A DNA stretch of 64,000 bases from Rhodococcus qingshengii (GTDB lineage: Bacteria > Actinomycetota > Actinomycetes > Mycobacteriales > Mycobacteriaceae): NCBI RefSeq assembly GCF_021025955.1, contig NZ_JAJNCL010000002.1, positions 609,626 through 673,625 of the forward strand, given 5' to 3'. The translations under genes were made by a program, and so were the position numbers. Below are positions 64,000 to 64,000 of this stretch, piece by piece. Under the pieces are notes generated by a model. It was not told where the DNA came from. It saw nothing but the letters and a program-made list of their open reading frames with translations, and made no database searches. Every line of letters starts with the position of its first letter. The first letter of the stretch is position 1.

Positions 64000-64000
64000 T

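Overview
The window is high-GC actinobacterial DNA. Gene order and protein content point to a mycolate-forming Corynebacteriales member, most likely Rhodococcus (erythropolis-like); the species is my inference. Three blocks keep the gene order I remember from Mycobacterium tuberculosis: about 5.8-23.9 kb (Rv2228c to Rv2247: RNase H/CobC fusion, zinc-ribbon protein, Nif3, CobC-like, HAD, ptpA, SURF1, cobD, ahpE, DUF3052, aceE, mabR, fabD, acpM, kasA, accD6), about 46.6-54.7 kb (tRNA-Asn, dnaG, dgt, TPM protein; Rv2343c to Rv2345) and about 58.0-62.5 kb (glyS, smtB, zur, Rv2360c-like, uppS, recO; Rv2357c to Rv2362c). Between them lie lineage-specific segments.

Layout. 0-5.7 kb: lipoprotein, proline iminopeptidase, RNB ribonuclease, a small SPOR-like protein, a short unlisted ORF with its own terminator, RNase P RNA (minus strand), a DUF1697 protein and an ArsB/NhaD-type transporter. 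5.8-13.1 kb: tightly overlapping housekeeping genes, then a tyrosine phosphatase pair, SURF1 and cobD. 13.4-23.9 kb: tRNA-Val, ahpE, aceE, and the FAS-II/mycolate operon with its regulator. 24-28.3 kb: DUF3145, a beta-lactamase-fold hydrolase, an NDMA-dependent alcohol dehydrogenase, and a DUF222/HNH (13E12-type) gene behind a textbook SOS box. 28.3-32.5 kb: an MMPL exporter with a two-component system. 32.5-41.6 kb: a complete sugar-alcohol (mannitol/sorbitol-type) uptake and catabolism locus. It has an ABC importer, a PfkB kinase and a SorC/DeoR-type regulator on the minus strand, and two dehydrogenases divergent from them; palindromic operator candidates sit in the shared promoter.

41.6-46.6 kb is the loosest part: a DinB-like protein, small lipoproteins, a long stretch with no convincing gene, a GDSL hydrolase, a membrane-anchored protein coupled to a decayed membrane-protein gene, a tRNA with a CAT anticodon, a 65-residue Sm/Hfq-like protein, and a HAD hydrolase. 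46.6-57.9 kb: dnaG, a receptor Ser/Thr kinase, dgt, a TPM-domain protein, a polyprenol-mannose synthase and several small accessory genes. 58-64 kb: glyS, the zinc regulators smtB-zur, the cell-wall prenyl transferase uppS with recO, a TetR regulator and the 3' part of an AurF-type diiron protein cut by the window edge.

I see no insertion sequence, integrase, prophage gene, rRNA or CRISPR array. The observations most worth following are the 30-codon ORF next to rnpB, the Sm/Hfq-like protein in a phylum not known for Hfq, the regulatory sites (SOS box, KstR-like site, MabR-like inverted repeat, SorC operators) and the strong hairpins inside the aceE-mabR and kasA-accD6 junctions. No sequence search could be run; all homology statements rest on recognising motifs and family sequences.
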